This document shows, one piece after another, positions 44,706 to 53,820 of a stretch of DNA of 64,000 nt; positions within the stretch are counted from its first letter, which is position 1, and every line of letters starts with the position of its first letter. The DNA is taken from contig NZ_AP019777.1 in the NCBI RefSeq assembly GCF_019669905.1, forward strand, positions 4,154,001 to 4,218,000, in the 5' to 3' direction. This stretch comes from Methylomonas koyamae. GTDB lineage: Bacteria; Pseudomonadota; Gammaproteobacteria; Methylococcales; Methylomonadaceae. The notes under the pieces were generated by a model. It did no database searches, was not told the DNA's origin, and saw only the letters and a list, made by a program, of their open reading frames with translations. Position numbers and translations under genes: made by a program.

Positions 44706-44751
44706 GACGCGCTCCGTTTATCGCAAAATAAGAAAGAGATACCGTTTTCAT

Positions 44752-44767
44752 ATCAAGACCCGTGCCA
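44752..44767 (-). promoter_or_regulatory. Sigma-54-type promoter for persulfide dioxygenase operon
   Basis: Read on the minus strand, TGGCACGGGTCTTGAT has a perfect -24 block (TGGCACG) and TTGA at the -12 position, where the consensus is TTGC. It ends 47 bases before the dioxygenase ATG and lies opposite a gene for a sigma-54 activator. Confidence 0.6.
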
Positions 44768-44929
44768 ATTCCAATCGGCGCCTTAGATAGCACAGCACGC
44801 CATCGGCAGCCGGGTCAGGAATCGATGTAGTTAAGGCTAGACACTTGTTTTAACTAAAAAATTTCATAGCTGTGCATATCGACTCCAAACTCCGGCCGGA
44901 TCAGCCGTGGTCATGGCTGGCTCCGGCAA

Positions 44930-44986
44930 TGTTTCAATATGAAACATTGAAACAACGCTGATACACTTGAAACATCATTTGAAACA
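44930..44986. promoter_or_regulatory. TGAAACA heptamer cluster, likely FisR-like enhancer
   Basis: Five TGAAACA heptamers occur in 57 bases: one inverted at 44930-44936 and four direct at 44940, 44948, 44968 and 44980. The first two form an inverted pair with a three-base spacer. The cluster is just upstream of the activator gene and about 170 bases from the sigma-54-type promoter, the layout of an enhancer for an AAA+ activator. Confidence 0.6.
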
Positions 44987-45001
44987 AATCCCGGTAAAGC
45001 C

Positions 45002-46354
45002 ATGGCATTTTCCTCTCCCGTTTTCCAACGCTGGCTAACCCAGATCGGCGCCGACCATGTGTTGGAAGTGATGACCGATTTGTTCGAGTCGGGCGCGGTA
45101 TTCATCGTCGATGCCAACAGCGACATCCTGTTTTGGAGCAAAGGCGCCGAACAACTATTCGGCTTGAGCGCGGCCGGAGCGGTCGGCAAACCCTGCAACA
45201 CGGCGCTGAACTGCGATAACGGTAACGACCCGTGCAACCTGGCCCAACTCGGCATCGTCAAAGCCCAAGCGGTGCGCATCCGCCGGCCGGACGGGACTGC
45301 GCTGGAGTGCTACCGGACCGCCAAAGCCTTTTACGACAACGCCGGCAACTTCGCCGGCGCCATCGAATATTTGCAACCGCAAAACCCGGAAGCGGGGGCG
45401 TTACCGCCCGCCGGGGAAAGTTTCCACGGTATCCTGACCCGCGACCCGAAAATGCAGGAGGCGATCCAGATCATCCGCAACGTCGCGGCGACCGAAGCCA
45501 CCGTGCTGATCCGCGGCGAATCGGGCACCGGCAAGGAAATGGTGGCGCACGCTCTGCACTTGGAAAGCCCGCGCCATTACCAGCCGTTTCTGGCAATCAA
45601 CTGCGCGGCGTTGACGCCTAGCCTGCTGGAAAGCGAATTGTTCGGCCATGTCAAAGGCGCGTTTACCGGCGCGGTGCGCAACCATGCCGGCCTGTTTCAG
45701 CGCGCCAACGGCGGCACCTTGTTTCTGGACGAAATCGCCGAGCTGCCGCTGGAACTGCAAGCCAAATTGTTGCGGGTGTTGCAGGAACGCAATTTCATTC
45801 CGGTCGGCGGCGACCGCCCGGTCAGCGTCGACGTCCGTATCATCGCCGCCACCCACCGCTCGTTAAGAGAAGAAGCCAAAGCCGGCCGCTTCCGCGAAGA
45901 TTTGATGTACCGGCTGCGAGTGGTGCCGATCTTCTTGCCGCCGTTGCGCGAGCGGCGCCAGGACATCGGCTTGCTGCTGCAACATTTGATCAACCGCCAT
46001 AATTTGCAGGGACACCGTTACGTCGACCGGATTGCGCCGGAAGCGATGCGTTTGCTGCTGGACTACCCGTGGCCCGGCAATGTCAGAGAATTGAATAACG
46101 TGGTCGAATACGCCTATGCGGTCGGCCGCGGCGGCGAACTGGGTATCGCCGACCTACCGCCGGAATTCCGCGAACCGGTCCGCTCGCACCTACCGCCGCC
46201 GGTGAGTCGGCTATCCCGAGCGCAGCCGGCCGACGAGGCCGAATTAATCCGCCAAGCGTTGCAAGCCGGCGCCGGCAATCTCGAACAAGCCGCGCAATAC
46301 GCCGGCATGAGTCGCGCCACCTTTTGGCGGAAACGCAAAAAACACGGTTTGTAA
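45002..46354 (+). CDS. FisR-like sigma-54-dependent activator
   Basis: A 450-residue regulator. An N-terminal PAS-like sensor (about 25-130) has cysteines C65, C71, C78 and C103, near the sensing region where FisR uses cysteines to detect polysulfide. The AAA+ domain has Walker A GESGTGKE, the sigma-54 contact loop [15 protein letters not shown], Walker [11 protein letters not shown] and the R-finger region [16 protein letters not shown] Fis-type HTH closes it ([21 protein letters not shown]). Divergence from the persulfide dioxygenase operon indicates its target. The stimulus, sulfane sulfur, is inferred from analogy with Cupriavidus FisR. Confidence 0.9.
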   Translation: MAFSSPVFQRWLTQIGADHVLEVMTDLFESGAVFIVDANSDILFWSKGAEQLFGLSAAGAVGKPCNTALNCDNGNDPCNLAQLGIVKAQAVRIRRPDGTALECYRTAKAFYDNAGNFAGAIEYLQPQNPEAGALPPAGESFHGILTRDPKMQEAIQIIRNVAATEATVLIRGESGTGKEMVAHALHLESPRHYQPFLAINCAALTPSLLESELFGHVKGAFTGAVRNHAGLFQRANGGTLFLDEIAELPLELQAKLLRVLQERNFIPVGGDRPVSVDVRIIAATHRSLREEAKAGRFREDLMYRLRVVPIFLPPLRERRQDIGLLLQHLINRHNLQGHRYVDRIAPEAMRLLLDYPWPGNVRELNNVVEYAYAVGRGGELGIADLPPEFREPVRSHLPPPVSRLSRAQPADEAELIRQALQAGAGNLEQAAQYAGMSRATFWRKRKKHGL

Positions 46355-46685
46355 ACGGCGGCGCCGGCGAGGCCGCATGCCAATATTTGGACCGGCGCCG
46401 GCCTGTGGTATAGTCGATAAGCCTGCACTGTCCATATGGGCAATATTGCGATGCGGATGGGCTGGGTATAGTGCGGAACAGCTTGAAACCAAAGGCGTTC
46501 CGAGCCTGATTCAAGCCACGCCGCGGCGAATGCGGCGCATGGCGCAAATGCATGGAGATTCGGCCGATTGGGCGATCGAGCACTTGCAATGTATACGGTA
46601 GCTGGAAGCTTGGAGGATGAGGCTTCATCCTTTTCCGGCCGGGTTTTAAAAAAGCCCAGTCTCAGCAATACAGAACGAGAATTTT
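46355..46685 (+). ncRNA. Candidate structured leader or small RNA
   Basis: A 331-base gap without a gene. A possible promoter is TTGGAC (46387) and TATAGT (46409-46414) with a 16-base spacer. Downstream, GGAAC (46475), GCTTGAA (46481), GTTCC (46497) and TTCAAGC (46510) could pair as an H-type pseudoknot. At 46614-46634 a 7-bp stem (AGGATGA/TCATCCT) with TTTT resembles a terminator. Together they could define a transcript of roughly 210 bases or an attenuating leader for the next gene. I do not recognise an RNA family. Confidence 0.3.
46614..46634 (+). terminator. Intrinsic-terminator-like hairpin
   Basis: AGGATGA and TCATCCT form a perfect 7-bp stem with loop GGCT, followed by TTTT counting the stem end. 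It lies 51 bases before the lytic transglycosylase start, so it could end a short upstream transcript or attenuate the gene. Confidence 0.45.
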
Positions 46686-47543
46686 ATGAACTTGAACCGC
46701 CTCGCCCCGATGGCATTGTTGCTGGCCTTGATTGCCGGCCCCACTGCCGCCGACCAGCCGACTCCGGCCAATCTGGCCCAAATCCGCCAAACCGCAGCCG
46801 ATTTCGAACACGGCCGCATCGTTAAACAAGACTACCGCCAAGCCTTCGACATGTATTGCAAGGCCGCACTGCAAGGCGACGCCGAGTCGGCTTACAGTAT
46901 CGGCTTCATGTATTTCAACGGCCGCGGCGTCGCCCGCAGCCTGGCCCTGGCCAGCCACTGGTTTAAACAAGCCGCCGACCGCGGCGATGCCCACGCCCAA
47001 AAAATGCTGGCCCGCTTCGCCGACGCCATCCCGAGCAGCGATCCTGCCTGCCTGCCGCCGCCGGTGGAACCCGAAATCAAACTGGTCGCCGCACCAAATC
47101 CGAACCGGGAGCTGGTGGAAAGCTGGGTCAAGCAAATCGCCCCGGTCTACAGCATCGACCCGGCTTTGGTCATGGCGGTGATTCAAGCCGAATCGGCCTT
47201 CAACCCCAGTGCCTTATCCAATAAAAACGCTCAAGGCCTGATGCAACTGATTCCGGCCACCGCCGAACGTTTCGGCGTCAAAGACAGCTTCAATCCGATT
47301 CAAAACATCAAAGGCGGCACCGCCTATCTGCATTGGCTGTTACGCCATTTCGAAGGCAAAGTCGATCTAGTCTTGGCCGCCTACAATGCCGGCGAGGGCG
47401 CCGTCGAGCGCTACCAGGGCATACCGCCTTACCAGGAAACCCGTAACTACGTGAAGCAAATCCTGGCTTCCTACCAAAAACCAACGCATCCAGTGCCGCC
47501 GGAAGCGTTGCAAACCAAACTGACCATCGAACAAAAAACCTGA
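46686..47543 (+). CDS. Lytic transglycosylase with Sel1-like repeats
   Basis: A 285-residue periplasmic muramidase. A signal peptide (LAPMALLLALIAGPTAA) is followed by two Sel1-type repeats (SAYSIGFMYFNGRGV, about 45-115), a Pro-rich linker, then an SLT domain from about 140. The catalytic glutamate lies in AVIQAESAFNP, with QGLMQLIPATAERFGV and LVLAAYNAGEGAV as family motifs. It cleaves peptidoglycan to anhydromuropeptides; the Sel1 repeats probably bind a protein partner. It is convergent with ppa. Confidence 0.92.
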   Translation: MNLNRLAPMALLLALIAGPTAADQPTPANLAQIRQTAADFEHGRIVKQDYRQAFDMYCKAALQGDAESAYSIGFMYFNGRGVARSLALASHWFKQAADRGDAHAQKMLARFADAIPSSDPACLPPPVEPEIKLVAAPNPNRELVESWVKQIAPVYSIDPALVMAVIQAESAFNPSALSNKNAQGLMQLIPATAERFGVKDSFNPIQNIKGGTAYLHWLLRHFEGKVDLVLAAYNAGEGAVERYQGIPPYQETRNYVKQILASYQKPTHPVPPEALQTKLTIEQKT

Positions 47544-47572
47544 TATTGCCGCGAGCCGGCCGCCGATTTCGG

Positions 47573-48118
47573 CTAACGGCGGCTACTATGCGACTGTTTG
47601 TAGCGCTCCACGCTGGCCATGATTTCCTGCCGGGCGTCTTCCACACCGCCCCAACCATCCACGCTGACCCATTTCCCCTCTTCCAGGTCTTTGTAATGCT
47701 GGAAGAAATGGGTGATTTTGGCTAACTTGTCCGGCTGTAGGTCACGATAGTCGCTGACATGGTTGTAAAACGGCGTCAGGCGCGGCATAGGCACCGCCAG
47801 CAATTTCGGATCGGGGCCGGCCTCGTCTATCATCTTCAGAATGCCGACCGGGCGGCAGTTGATCACGCAGCCGCTCAACAGCGGCGCCGGGGTGATGATC
47901 ATCACGTCCACCGGGTCGCCGTCCTCGGACAAGGTCTGCGGGATATAACCGTAATTGCAGGGATATTGCATCGCGGTACCCATGAAGCGGTCTACCGTCA
48001 AGGCGCCGGTGTGTTTGTCCACTTCGTATTTGACCGGGTCGCTGAACGCCGGGATTTCGATAACGACGTTAATTTCGTAAGGAATATTGCCGCCGGCGGC
48101 GACTTGCATGAATGACAT
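47573..48118 (-). CDS. ppa: Inorganic pyrophosphatase
   Basis: A 181-residue family I pyrophosphatase. Active-site segments are [46 protein letters not shown] and the Lys-rich end. It hydrolyses PPi in the cytosol. A TTG codon precedes the ATG at 48118; the ATG is preferred. The order [12 protein letters not shown] near the C-terminus is normal for the family. Confidence 0.96.
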   Translation of the reverse strand: MSFMQVAAGGNIPYEINVVIEIPAFSDPVKYEVDKHTGALTVDRFMGTAMQYPCNYGYIPQTLSEDGDPVDVMIITPAPLLSGCVINCRPVGILKMIDEAGPDPKLLAVPMPRLTPFYNHVSDYRDLQPDKLAKITHFFQHYKDLEEGKWVSVDGWGGVEDARQEIMASVERYKQSHSSRR

Positions 48119-48189
48119 CAAATCCTCTTTGAGTAAGCTGGAAACGCTGTCATTATAGCCGCCGTTACCGTTGCAACAGGATTATTCGA

Positions 48190-49005
48190 GTGATAGGCAG
48201 TCTGGAAAAAATGAGCAGCGCGCTGGCCAGCCCGGTGCAATACCTCTTGCCGGTTGGCGCACAACAACTCCCGTTAAATCCGCTGCTCGGCAAAACTTTG
48301 ACGCTGCGCCATACCGGCCTTATCTTTTGCGTGCATTGCGGCAACAAAACCAACAAAAGCTTCAACCAAGGTTATTGCTACCCCTGCTTCATCAAACTGG
48401 CGCAATGCGATATGTGCATCATGAAGCCGGAAACCTGCCACTACGCCGCCGGCACCTGCCGCGAACCGAGTTGGGGCGAAGAATTTTGTTTCCAACCCCA
48501 CATCGTCTACCTGGCCAATTCTTCCGGCATCAAAGTCGGCATCACCCGCCGCTCGCAAATCCCGACCCGCTGGATCGACCAGGGCGCGGTGCAAGCCATC
48601 CCGGTATTCGAAGTCGCCTCCCGCCACTTGTCCGGACTGATCGAAGTCGCGCTGGCCCAACACGTCAGCGACAAGACCAGTTGGCAGCAAATGTTGAAAA
48701 ACAACACCGTCGAACTCGATTTGCCGGCAATACGGGACGAATTGCTCGGCAAATGCCACGCCGAACTGGCCGCAATTGCCGAACGCTTCGCCGAACAGCC
48801 GCCAACCTTGCTCAGCGATGCCGAAGCGCTAAACCTGAATTATCCGGTGCTGGAATACCCGACCAAAGTCAAATCCTTCAACCTGGACAAAGACCCGACC
48901 GTAACCGGCACCTTACTCGGCATCAAAGGCCAATACCTGATTTTCGACAACGGCGTCATCAACATCCGCAAATATGCCGGCTACGAAATCGAAGCCGTAG
49001 CTTGA
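48190..49005 (+). CDS. DUF2797 protein
   Basis: A 271-residue protein of the DUF2797 family. A cysteine-rich zinc-binding part (CVHCGNK, CYPCFIKLAQCDMC, near 47-78) precedes VYLANSSGIKVGITRRSQI and TRWIDQGA, a pattern like a GIY-YIG core. Function is not established. GTG at 48190 is used as start because the peptide before the next Met matches the family's N-terminus; ATG at 48211 is the alternative. Confidence 0.83.
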   Translation: MIGSLEKMSSALASPVQYLLPVGAQQLPLNPLLGKTLTLRHTGLIFCVHCGNKTNKSFNQGYCYPCFIKLAQCDMCIMKPETCHYAAGTCREPSWGEEFCFQPHIVYLANSSGIKVGITRRSQIPTRWIDQGAVQAIPVFEVASRHLSGLIEVALAQHVSDKTSWQQMLKNNTVELDLPAIRDELLGKCHAELAAIAERFAEQPPTLLSDAEALNLNYPVLEYPTKVKSFNLDKDPTVTGTLLGIKGQYLIFDNGVINIRKYAGYEIEAVA

Positions 49006-49198
49006 CCTCAACCCGCCACTAGATTTTTGCTTGGCGCAATTGGCAACGCATTGACTGTTACCAACGGCAGGTTCGGCCGGAGCGAACCCGGAAATCATCA
49101 TCAATCGGATGCATGGCTCTCGATTAATTAATGTCATTTAACACCGGTTTCACGATCTCGTATGTTATGGCTCAACCCATTAACTTACGGAGACGCCG

Positions 49199-50293
49199 AT
49201 GAACCGGTTAACCCTGTCCTGCGCTGCTCTGCTGATTACGGCCCTTGAGGTCTCGGCGGACGGCAACTCTCATTTTGATGTATTCGCCAACCTCGATACC
49301 GGCCCCGGCAATGTCACAGCAACAGCCAGCGGCCGGATCATTATGAGCCAACATCAGTTTTATCAGCCGCAATACACGGTGGTGGAATACAAGGATCAAA
49401 CCTTGCTGCCTTTTCCGAATAAGGAAATGTCCGCAGCCGATTCGACGGCGCCGATCAAACTCGACTCGGTGCTGGGTATCCGCTCCGATAGCAACGGTAT
49501 CGTCTGGATGCTGGACAACGGCATGCGCAGCGGGGTGACACCCAAGCTGGTCGGCTGGAATACCAAAACCAACAAGCTGCAGCGGCTGATTTACCTGCCG
49601 GCCCCGATTGCCCCGAAAGATGCGTTCGTTAACGACTTTGCGTTGGATACCCACCACAATCATGCCTTCATCAGTGACCCGGCGGGTGGCGCCAATGCCG
49701 GCTTGATCGTGGTCAACTTGTCGACCGGCGCGGCGCGGCGGGTGCTGGAAGGTCATAAAAGCGTGGTGCCGGAAAACGTCGATTTGGTCATCGACAATGT
49801 GCCGATTCAGGTGAAGACTCCGACCGGCGAGTTAGTGAAACCGCATATTGGTGTGAATCCCATTACCGAGGATTTGGCCAACGAATGGGTCTATTTCGGC
49901 CCGATGCACGGCCTCAGCCTTTACCGGATTAAAGCGGCGGATTTGATCAACGAGTCGTTAACGCCTGAAGAACTCGCAAAGCAGGTGGAACGCTACAGCG
50001 ACAAGCCGATTTCGGACGGCATCAGCATTGATGAAAACAACAATATTTATCTGGGGGACTTGGCGAATAATGCGATTGGTGTGATCGCGCCTAACCGACA
50101 GTACCGGCAATTGGCGCAGTGTCCAAGGCTGTCATGGGTCGACTCGTTTAGTTTTGGTGCCAACGGCCAACTCTATGCTGTGGTGAATCGCTTGCATCGT
50201 TCGGCCACACTGAACGGCGGCGACAACCAATCCAAACCGCCTTACTTCCTGTTGAAGGTCAAAGCCTTAGCCGCAGGCCTGCCAGGACGTTAA
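49199..50293 (+). CDS. Major-royal-jelly/yellow-like secreted beta-propeller protein
   Basis: A 364-residue protein with an N-terminal signal (LSCAALLITALEVSADG). Segments ASGRIIMSQHQFYQP, LGIRSDSNGIVWMLDNGM, FVNDFALDTHHNHAFISDP and ISDGISIDENNNIYLGDL are repeat blades of the MRJP/yellow family, related to SMP-30 lactonases. A lactonase or binding role in the periplasm is possible. It ends overlapping the convergent LysR gene by four bases. Confidence 0.85.
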   Translation: MNRLTLSCAALLITALEVSADGNSHFDVFANLDTGPGNVTATASGRIIMSQHQFYQPQYTVVEYKDQTLLPFPNKEMSAADSTAPIKLDSVLGIRSDSNGIVWMLDNGMRSGVTPKLVGWNTKTNKLQRLIYLPAPIAPKDAFVNDFALDTHHNHAFISDPAGGANAGLIVVNLSTGAARRVLEGHKSVVPENVDLVIDNVPIQVKTPTGELVKPHIGVNPITEDLANEWVYFGPMHGLSLYRIKAADLINESLTPEELAKQVERYSDKPISDGISIDENNNIYLGDLANNAIGVIAPNRQYRQLAQCPRLSWVDSFSFGANGQLYAVVNRLHRSATLNGGDNQSKPPYFLLKVKALAAGLPGR

Positions 50294-51225
50294 AGACTGA
50301 TTTGGGATGCGCTTATTTTCCGGCCTATGCTGTTGATTTGTTCACGCAACCAACCGTGGGCCGGGTCTTTTTCCCATAAGGGATGCCAAATCATCGCCAA
50401 ATCGTAGTCCGGCAAACTGACCGGCACCGGTAACACTTGCAGCGGCACCAGTTTCTGGAATGCCACGGCCAAGCGATAAGGCAAAGACAAAATCATATGG
50501 GTCTGGGCCACGATCAAGGGTGCCGATAGAAAATGCGGCACGATGAAATTGATACGCCGCTCCAGGCCCAACTCGGTCAATTTCTCGTCGATTACCCCCA
50601 ATTTATCGCCGGTTCGGGAGATCAGCATGTGTGTCGCCGCCAAATAGTCTTCCAGCGACGGCGCGGCTTGGATGCTGGGGTGATCCTGCCTGACCACGCA
50701 AGCCATGCGATCCATGAATAAATGTTCGCAGTGCAAATGCGCCGGCGGATTCAGTACCGAGGCAAAGCCCAACACCACATCCAGACTGCCGTTTTCCAGC
50801 TGCGCCAACGGAAAAGCAGACTCCGTGCGTTTGACATGAATATCCACGCCCGGCGCCGTTTGTTCAATCAATTTCGACAGCTCCGGCAAGATCAAAAACT
50901 CCATGTAATCGGTCGCGGCGATGGTGAAACGGCGCTGACTGGATGCTGGATCGAAGGCTTGCGGTGTCTCGAGTAGCCGTTCCATTTCCTGCAACAGACC
51001 GCGGACCGGCTCCACCAAGGCCAGCGCCAGCGCGGTCGGCTGCATGCCGGCAGGCGATTTAACTAAGACCGGATCGTTCAATTGCTGCCGCAAGCGATGC
51101 AAGGTATGGCTCATCGCCGACTGCGTGACGAACATGCATTCCGCCGCGCGGGTGACATTGCGCTCCCGCATCAAAACATCGAAAGCCAGCAACAGGTTTA
51201 AGTCGAAAGTGCGTAGGTTGGCCAT
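50290..51225 (-). CDS. LysR-family regulator divergent from pxmABC
   Basis: A 311-residue LysR protein. The HTH is at 1-60 (FDLNLLLAFDVLMRERNVTRAA, then VTQSAMSHTLHRLR), of the NodD/NahR-like branch; FTIAATDYMEFLILPEL opens the effector domain. The ATG at 51225 has AGGA ten bases upstream; the longer frame starts at a TTG. It is divergent from pxmA, 576 bases apart with a MITE between them. Control of pxm is a hypothesis from position. Confidence 0.9.
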   Translation of the reverse strand: MANLRTFDLNLLLAFDVLMRERNVTRAAECMFVTQSAMSHTLHRLRQQLNDPVLVKSPAGMQPTALALALVEPVRGLLQEMERLLETPQAFDPASSQRRFTIAATDYMEFLILPELSKLIEQTAPGVDIHVKRTESAFPLAQLENGSLDVVLGFASVLNPPAHLHCEHLFMDRMACVVRQDHPSIQAAPSLEDYLAATHMLISRTGDKLGVIDEKLTELGLERRINFIVPHFLSAPLIVAQTHMILSLPYRLAVAFQKLVPLQVLPVPVSLPDYDLAMIWHPLWEKDPAHGWLREQINSIGRKISASQISL

Positions 51226-51801
51226 GTGGATGTTCCTCAATGAATTCTAAGGATATCGTTGAAAATAACTTCCCGCAGGCCGGGTACATCGTTCCCATGC
51301 TTCGCGTACCCACAGGGCATAAATGGGAATGTAGCCTGAACCACTCTGCGGTTCGGGACGCTAGAGCATCCCAGAGCAGGTTCCCTCGCAGAGCATCACT
51401 GCCACTAAGTTAAGAATAAACACGTCGTTCCGGCAGGGATTGCCGGAACCCAGAAGCCAAGGACGGCGAAGGCCTTTCACATCCTTGTGAACTGGATACC
51501 GGCAATCCATGCCGGTATGACGGCTTAACTTAATGGCAGTGACGCAGAGCAGGGGAACCATCAGTGAAATCGGCTGCATACTAAACAAAATCGCTGCTGG
51601 CCGGTATGAACAGTCTTGATGATGACGAATGAAATTTCACCATTTCACAGCCAAGCCGTTTCTCCCTACCTTATACCCCGAGCGCGTCGTCCAAGCCTAC
51701 AAGGTTTAACTCCCCCCAAGGGTAGCTTTTCGGTTGGCGGCGCGCCCAACTACTCAATGGCGATTGCCGTTTACTGAAACACATTACGGGGGATTCTTAC
51801 C
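51226..51801. other. Divergent intergenic region with nested repeats
   Basis: No gene in about 575 bases. It holds a palindromic repeat around 51360-51570 into which the 147-bp MITE has inserted, and the pxmA leader with GGGGGA about 10 bases before the ATG. No promoter could be assigned with confidence. Confidence 0.6.
51396..51542. mobile_element. 147-bp MITE with 19-bp TIRs and 9-bp target duplication
   Basis: Left end TCACTGCCACTAAGTTAAG (51396-51414) matches the reverse complement of 51524-51542 at 18 of 19 positions. Perfect 9-bp repeats CGCAGAGCA flank it directly (51387-51395 and 51543-51551). Removing it would restore a hairpin GGTTCCC...GGGGAACC in the host sequence. There is no coding capacity; the parent transposase is not in the window. 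Confidence 0.85.
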
Positions 51802-52554
51802 ATGTCCGCACAAATTCCAATTTCAACATTCAAACCTTATCGGGGCGAAAAAGCCCGCTTGGCCAGGGCTTACGATTATCTGATCCTGGTGCTGGCCCTA
51901 TTCTTATTCATCGGATCGTTCCATCTCCATTTCGCACTGACCGTCGGCGACTGGGATTTCTGGGTCGATTGGAAAGATCGGCAATGGTGGCCTTTGGTGA
52001 CACCGTTGATCGGTATTACCTTTCCAGCCGCCGTACAGGCGGTATTGTGGGATAAATTCCGACTGCCTTTGGGGGCCACGCTGTGCGTTGCCGCCTTGTT
52101 GCTGGGCACTTGGGTCACGCGTGTGTTTGCCTATCACTACTGGAATTTCTTCCCCATCAACATGGTGTTGCCGGCCACCATGGTGCCGGGCGCATTGGTA
52201 TTGGATACCTTGTTGATGCTGACCAACAGCCTGACCATCACCTCGATTTTTGGCGGCGGCGCGTTTGCCTTGTTGTTCTACCCCACCAACTGGCCGATTT
52301 TCGGCATGTTCCACCAAGCGGTCGATTACCACAACAGCCAGCTTTCGGTGGCCGACGTGTTCGGTTTCCAATACATCCGCACCGGCATGCCGGAATACCT
52401 GCGCATCATCGAACGCGGTACCTTGCGCACCTATGGTCAGTACGCGACGCCATTGTCGGCATTTTGTTCGGCATTGTTGTGCTCGTTGATGTATCCGCTG
52501 TGGTGGAAAATCGGCAAATTGTTCGCTGATACCCGTTATCTGAAAAGCATTTAA
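51802..52554 (+). CDS. pxmA: Pxm copper membrane monooxygenase subunit A
   Basis: A 250-residue PmoA/AmoA-family membrane subunit. Diagnostic segments are TVGDWDFWVDWKDRQWW, FPAAVQAVLWDKFRLPLGAT, NMVLPATMVPGALVLDTLL, TNWPIFGMFHQ and YIRTGMPEYLRIIERGTLR, with six or so helices. Gene order A-B-C and sequence differences from pmoA place it with the pxm paralogue of gammaproteobacterial methanotrophs. The complex would oxidise methane or a related small substrate; in Methylomonas, pxm has been linked to low-oxygen, denitrifying conditions. Confidence 0.94.
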   Translation: MSAQIPISTFKPYRGEKARLARAYDYLILVLALFLFIGSFHLHFALTVGDWDFWVDWKDRQWWPLVTPLIGITFPAAVQAVLWDKFRLPLGATLCVAALLLGTWVTRVFAYHYWNFFPINMVLPATMVPGALVLDTLLMLTNSLTITSIFGGGAFALLFYPTNWPIFGMFHQAVDYHNSQLSVADVFGFQYIRTGMPEYLRIIERGTLRTYGQYATPLSAFCSALLCSLMYPLWWKIGKLFADTRYLKSI

Positions 52555-52565
52555 GGAGCACAGTC

Positions 52566-53804
52566 ATGAAATCACTTTTTAAACCTTGGCTGTTGGCAGT
52601 GCTTTGCATAAACGTATTGTCGATATTTGCGGTACCCACTGCGCAGGCGCATGGCGAAAAAGCACTGGAGCCGTTCATCAGGATGCGCACCATCCAGTGG
52701 TACGACGTGCAATGGTCCACGCAAAAATTCAACGTCAACGATGAAGTCAGCGTCAGCGGCAAGTTTCATGTCGCCGAAGACTGGCCGATCAGTGTGCCGA
52801 AACCGGAAGCCAGCTTCTTGAATATCTCCACCCCAGGACCGGTATTGATTCGTACCGAGCGCTACCTGAACGGTAAACCTTGGACCAACTCGGTGGCCCT
52901 GGAGCCGGGTGGCGACTACGAGTTCAAGGTGGTCATGAAAGGCCGTTTGCCTGGCCATTATCACATTCACCCGTTTTTTAATTTAAAAGACGCCGGTCAG
53001 GTCATGGGGCCTGGGGTGTGGCTGGACATTGGCGGCGATCCCGCCGACTTTAGCAATACCATTCAAACCATCAACGGTGAAATGATCGACATGGAAAGCT
53101 TCGGCTTTGCCAATGGTGTGTTTTGGCATCTGTTCTGGGGCGCGTTGGCGGCTGCCTGGTTGTTGTGGTGGGTGCGCCGTCCCTTGTTCATCAGCCGCTA
53201 CCGCATGCTGGATGCCGGTTTGGAACATGAACTGATCACCGATCAGGACAAAACCATCGCCAAGGCCGTGTTAGTGGGCGTGCCGGTATTGGTGTTGGCG
53301 CTGAATGCTGTCACCGCCAACCAGTACCCGGACGCCATCCCATTACAAGCGGGCTTGGATAGGATTTTGCCTCTGCCGGCGCAAGTCAATGCCGGCATGG
53401 TCAATGTCGACACGCTAAAAGCCGAATACAACGTGGCGCAACGCGCGATGCGGTTGGAGTTTAGTATCGACAATCGTAGCCAAGGCGCGGTCAGGATCGG
53501 CCAATTTTCCAGTTCCAACGTGCATTTCATGAACGCTGACTTAGCGAGTGTCAACAGCAAGCCCGGCAAGGATGACGTCAGTAATAACGGTCTGATCCTG
53601 AGTGACAACACACCTATCGCCCCCGGCGAACAACGCACCGTCACCGTAGAAGTGCGCGATGCGGCCTGGGAATCGGAAAAGCTGGATGGGCTGATCAAAG
53701 ATGCGGACAGCCGGCTGGGTGGCTTGCTGTTTCTTTACGACGACGTGATGGGAAAACGCTATATATCGAGCATTTCCGCCGCCGTCATTCCCAAATTCAA
53801 TTAA
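52566..53804 (+). CDS. pxmB: Pxm copper membrane monooxygenase subunit B
   Basis: A 412-residue PmoB-type subunit. A signal peptide ends at AQA, leaving His29 (HGEKALEP) as the likely mature N-terminus. With H133 and H135 in GHYHIHPF it reproduces the Cu(B) ligand set of particulate methane monooxygenase. Two membrane helices (HLFWGALAAAWLLWWV and AVLVGVPVLVLALNAV) separate the two cupredoxin domains. It starts 11 bases after pxmA and is followed 16 bases later by pxmC. Confidence 0.94.
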   Translation: MKSLFKPWLLAVLCINVLSIFAVPTAQAHGEKALEPFIRMRTIQWYDVQWSTQKFNVNDEVSVSGKFHVAEDWPISVPKPEASFLNISTPGPVLIRTERYLNGKPWTNSVALEPGGDYEFKVVMKGRLPGHYHIHPFFNLKDAGQVMGPGVWLDIGGDPADFSNTIQTINGEMIDMESFGFANGVFWHLFWGALAAAWLLWWVRRPLFISRYRMLDAGLEHELITDQDKTIAKAVLVGVPVLVLALNAVTANQYPDAIPLQAGLDRILPLPAQVNAGMVNVDTLKAEYNVAQRAMRLEFSIDNRSQGAVRIGQFSSSNVHFMNADLASVNSKPGKDDVSNNGLILSDNTPIAPGEQRTVTVEVRDAAWESEKLDGLIKDADSRLGGLLFLYDDVMGKRYISSISAAVIPKFN

Positions 53805-53820
53805 TTCAGGAGCACACATC

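Noticed and set aside
46355..46685. 6S RNA, SRP RNA or RNase P RNA
   Set aside because: None of their conserved blocks could be recognised.
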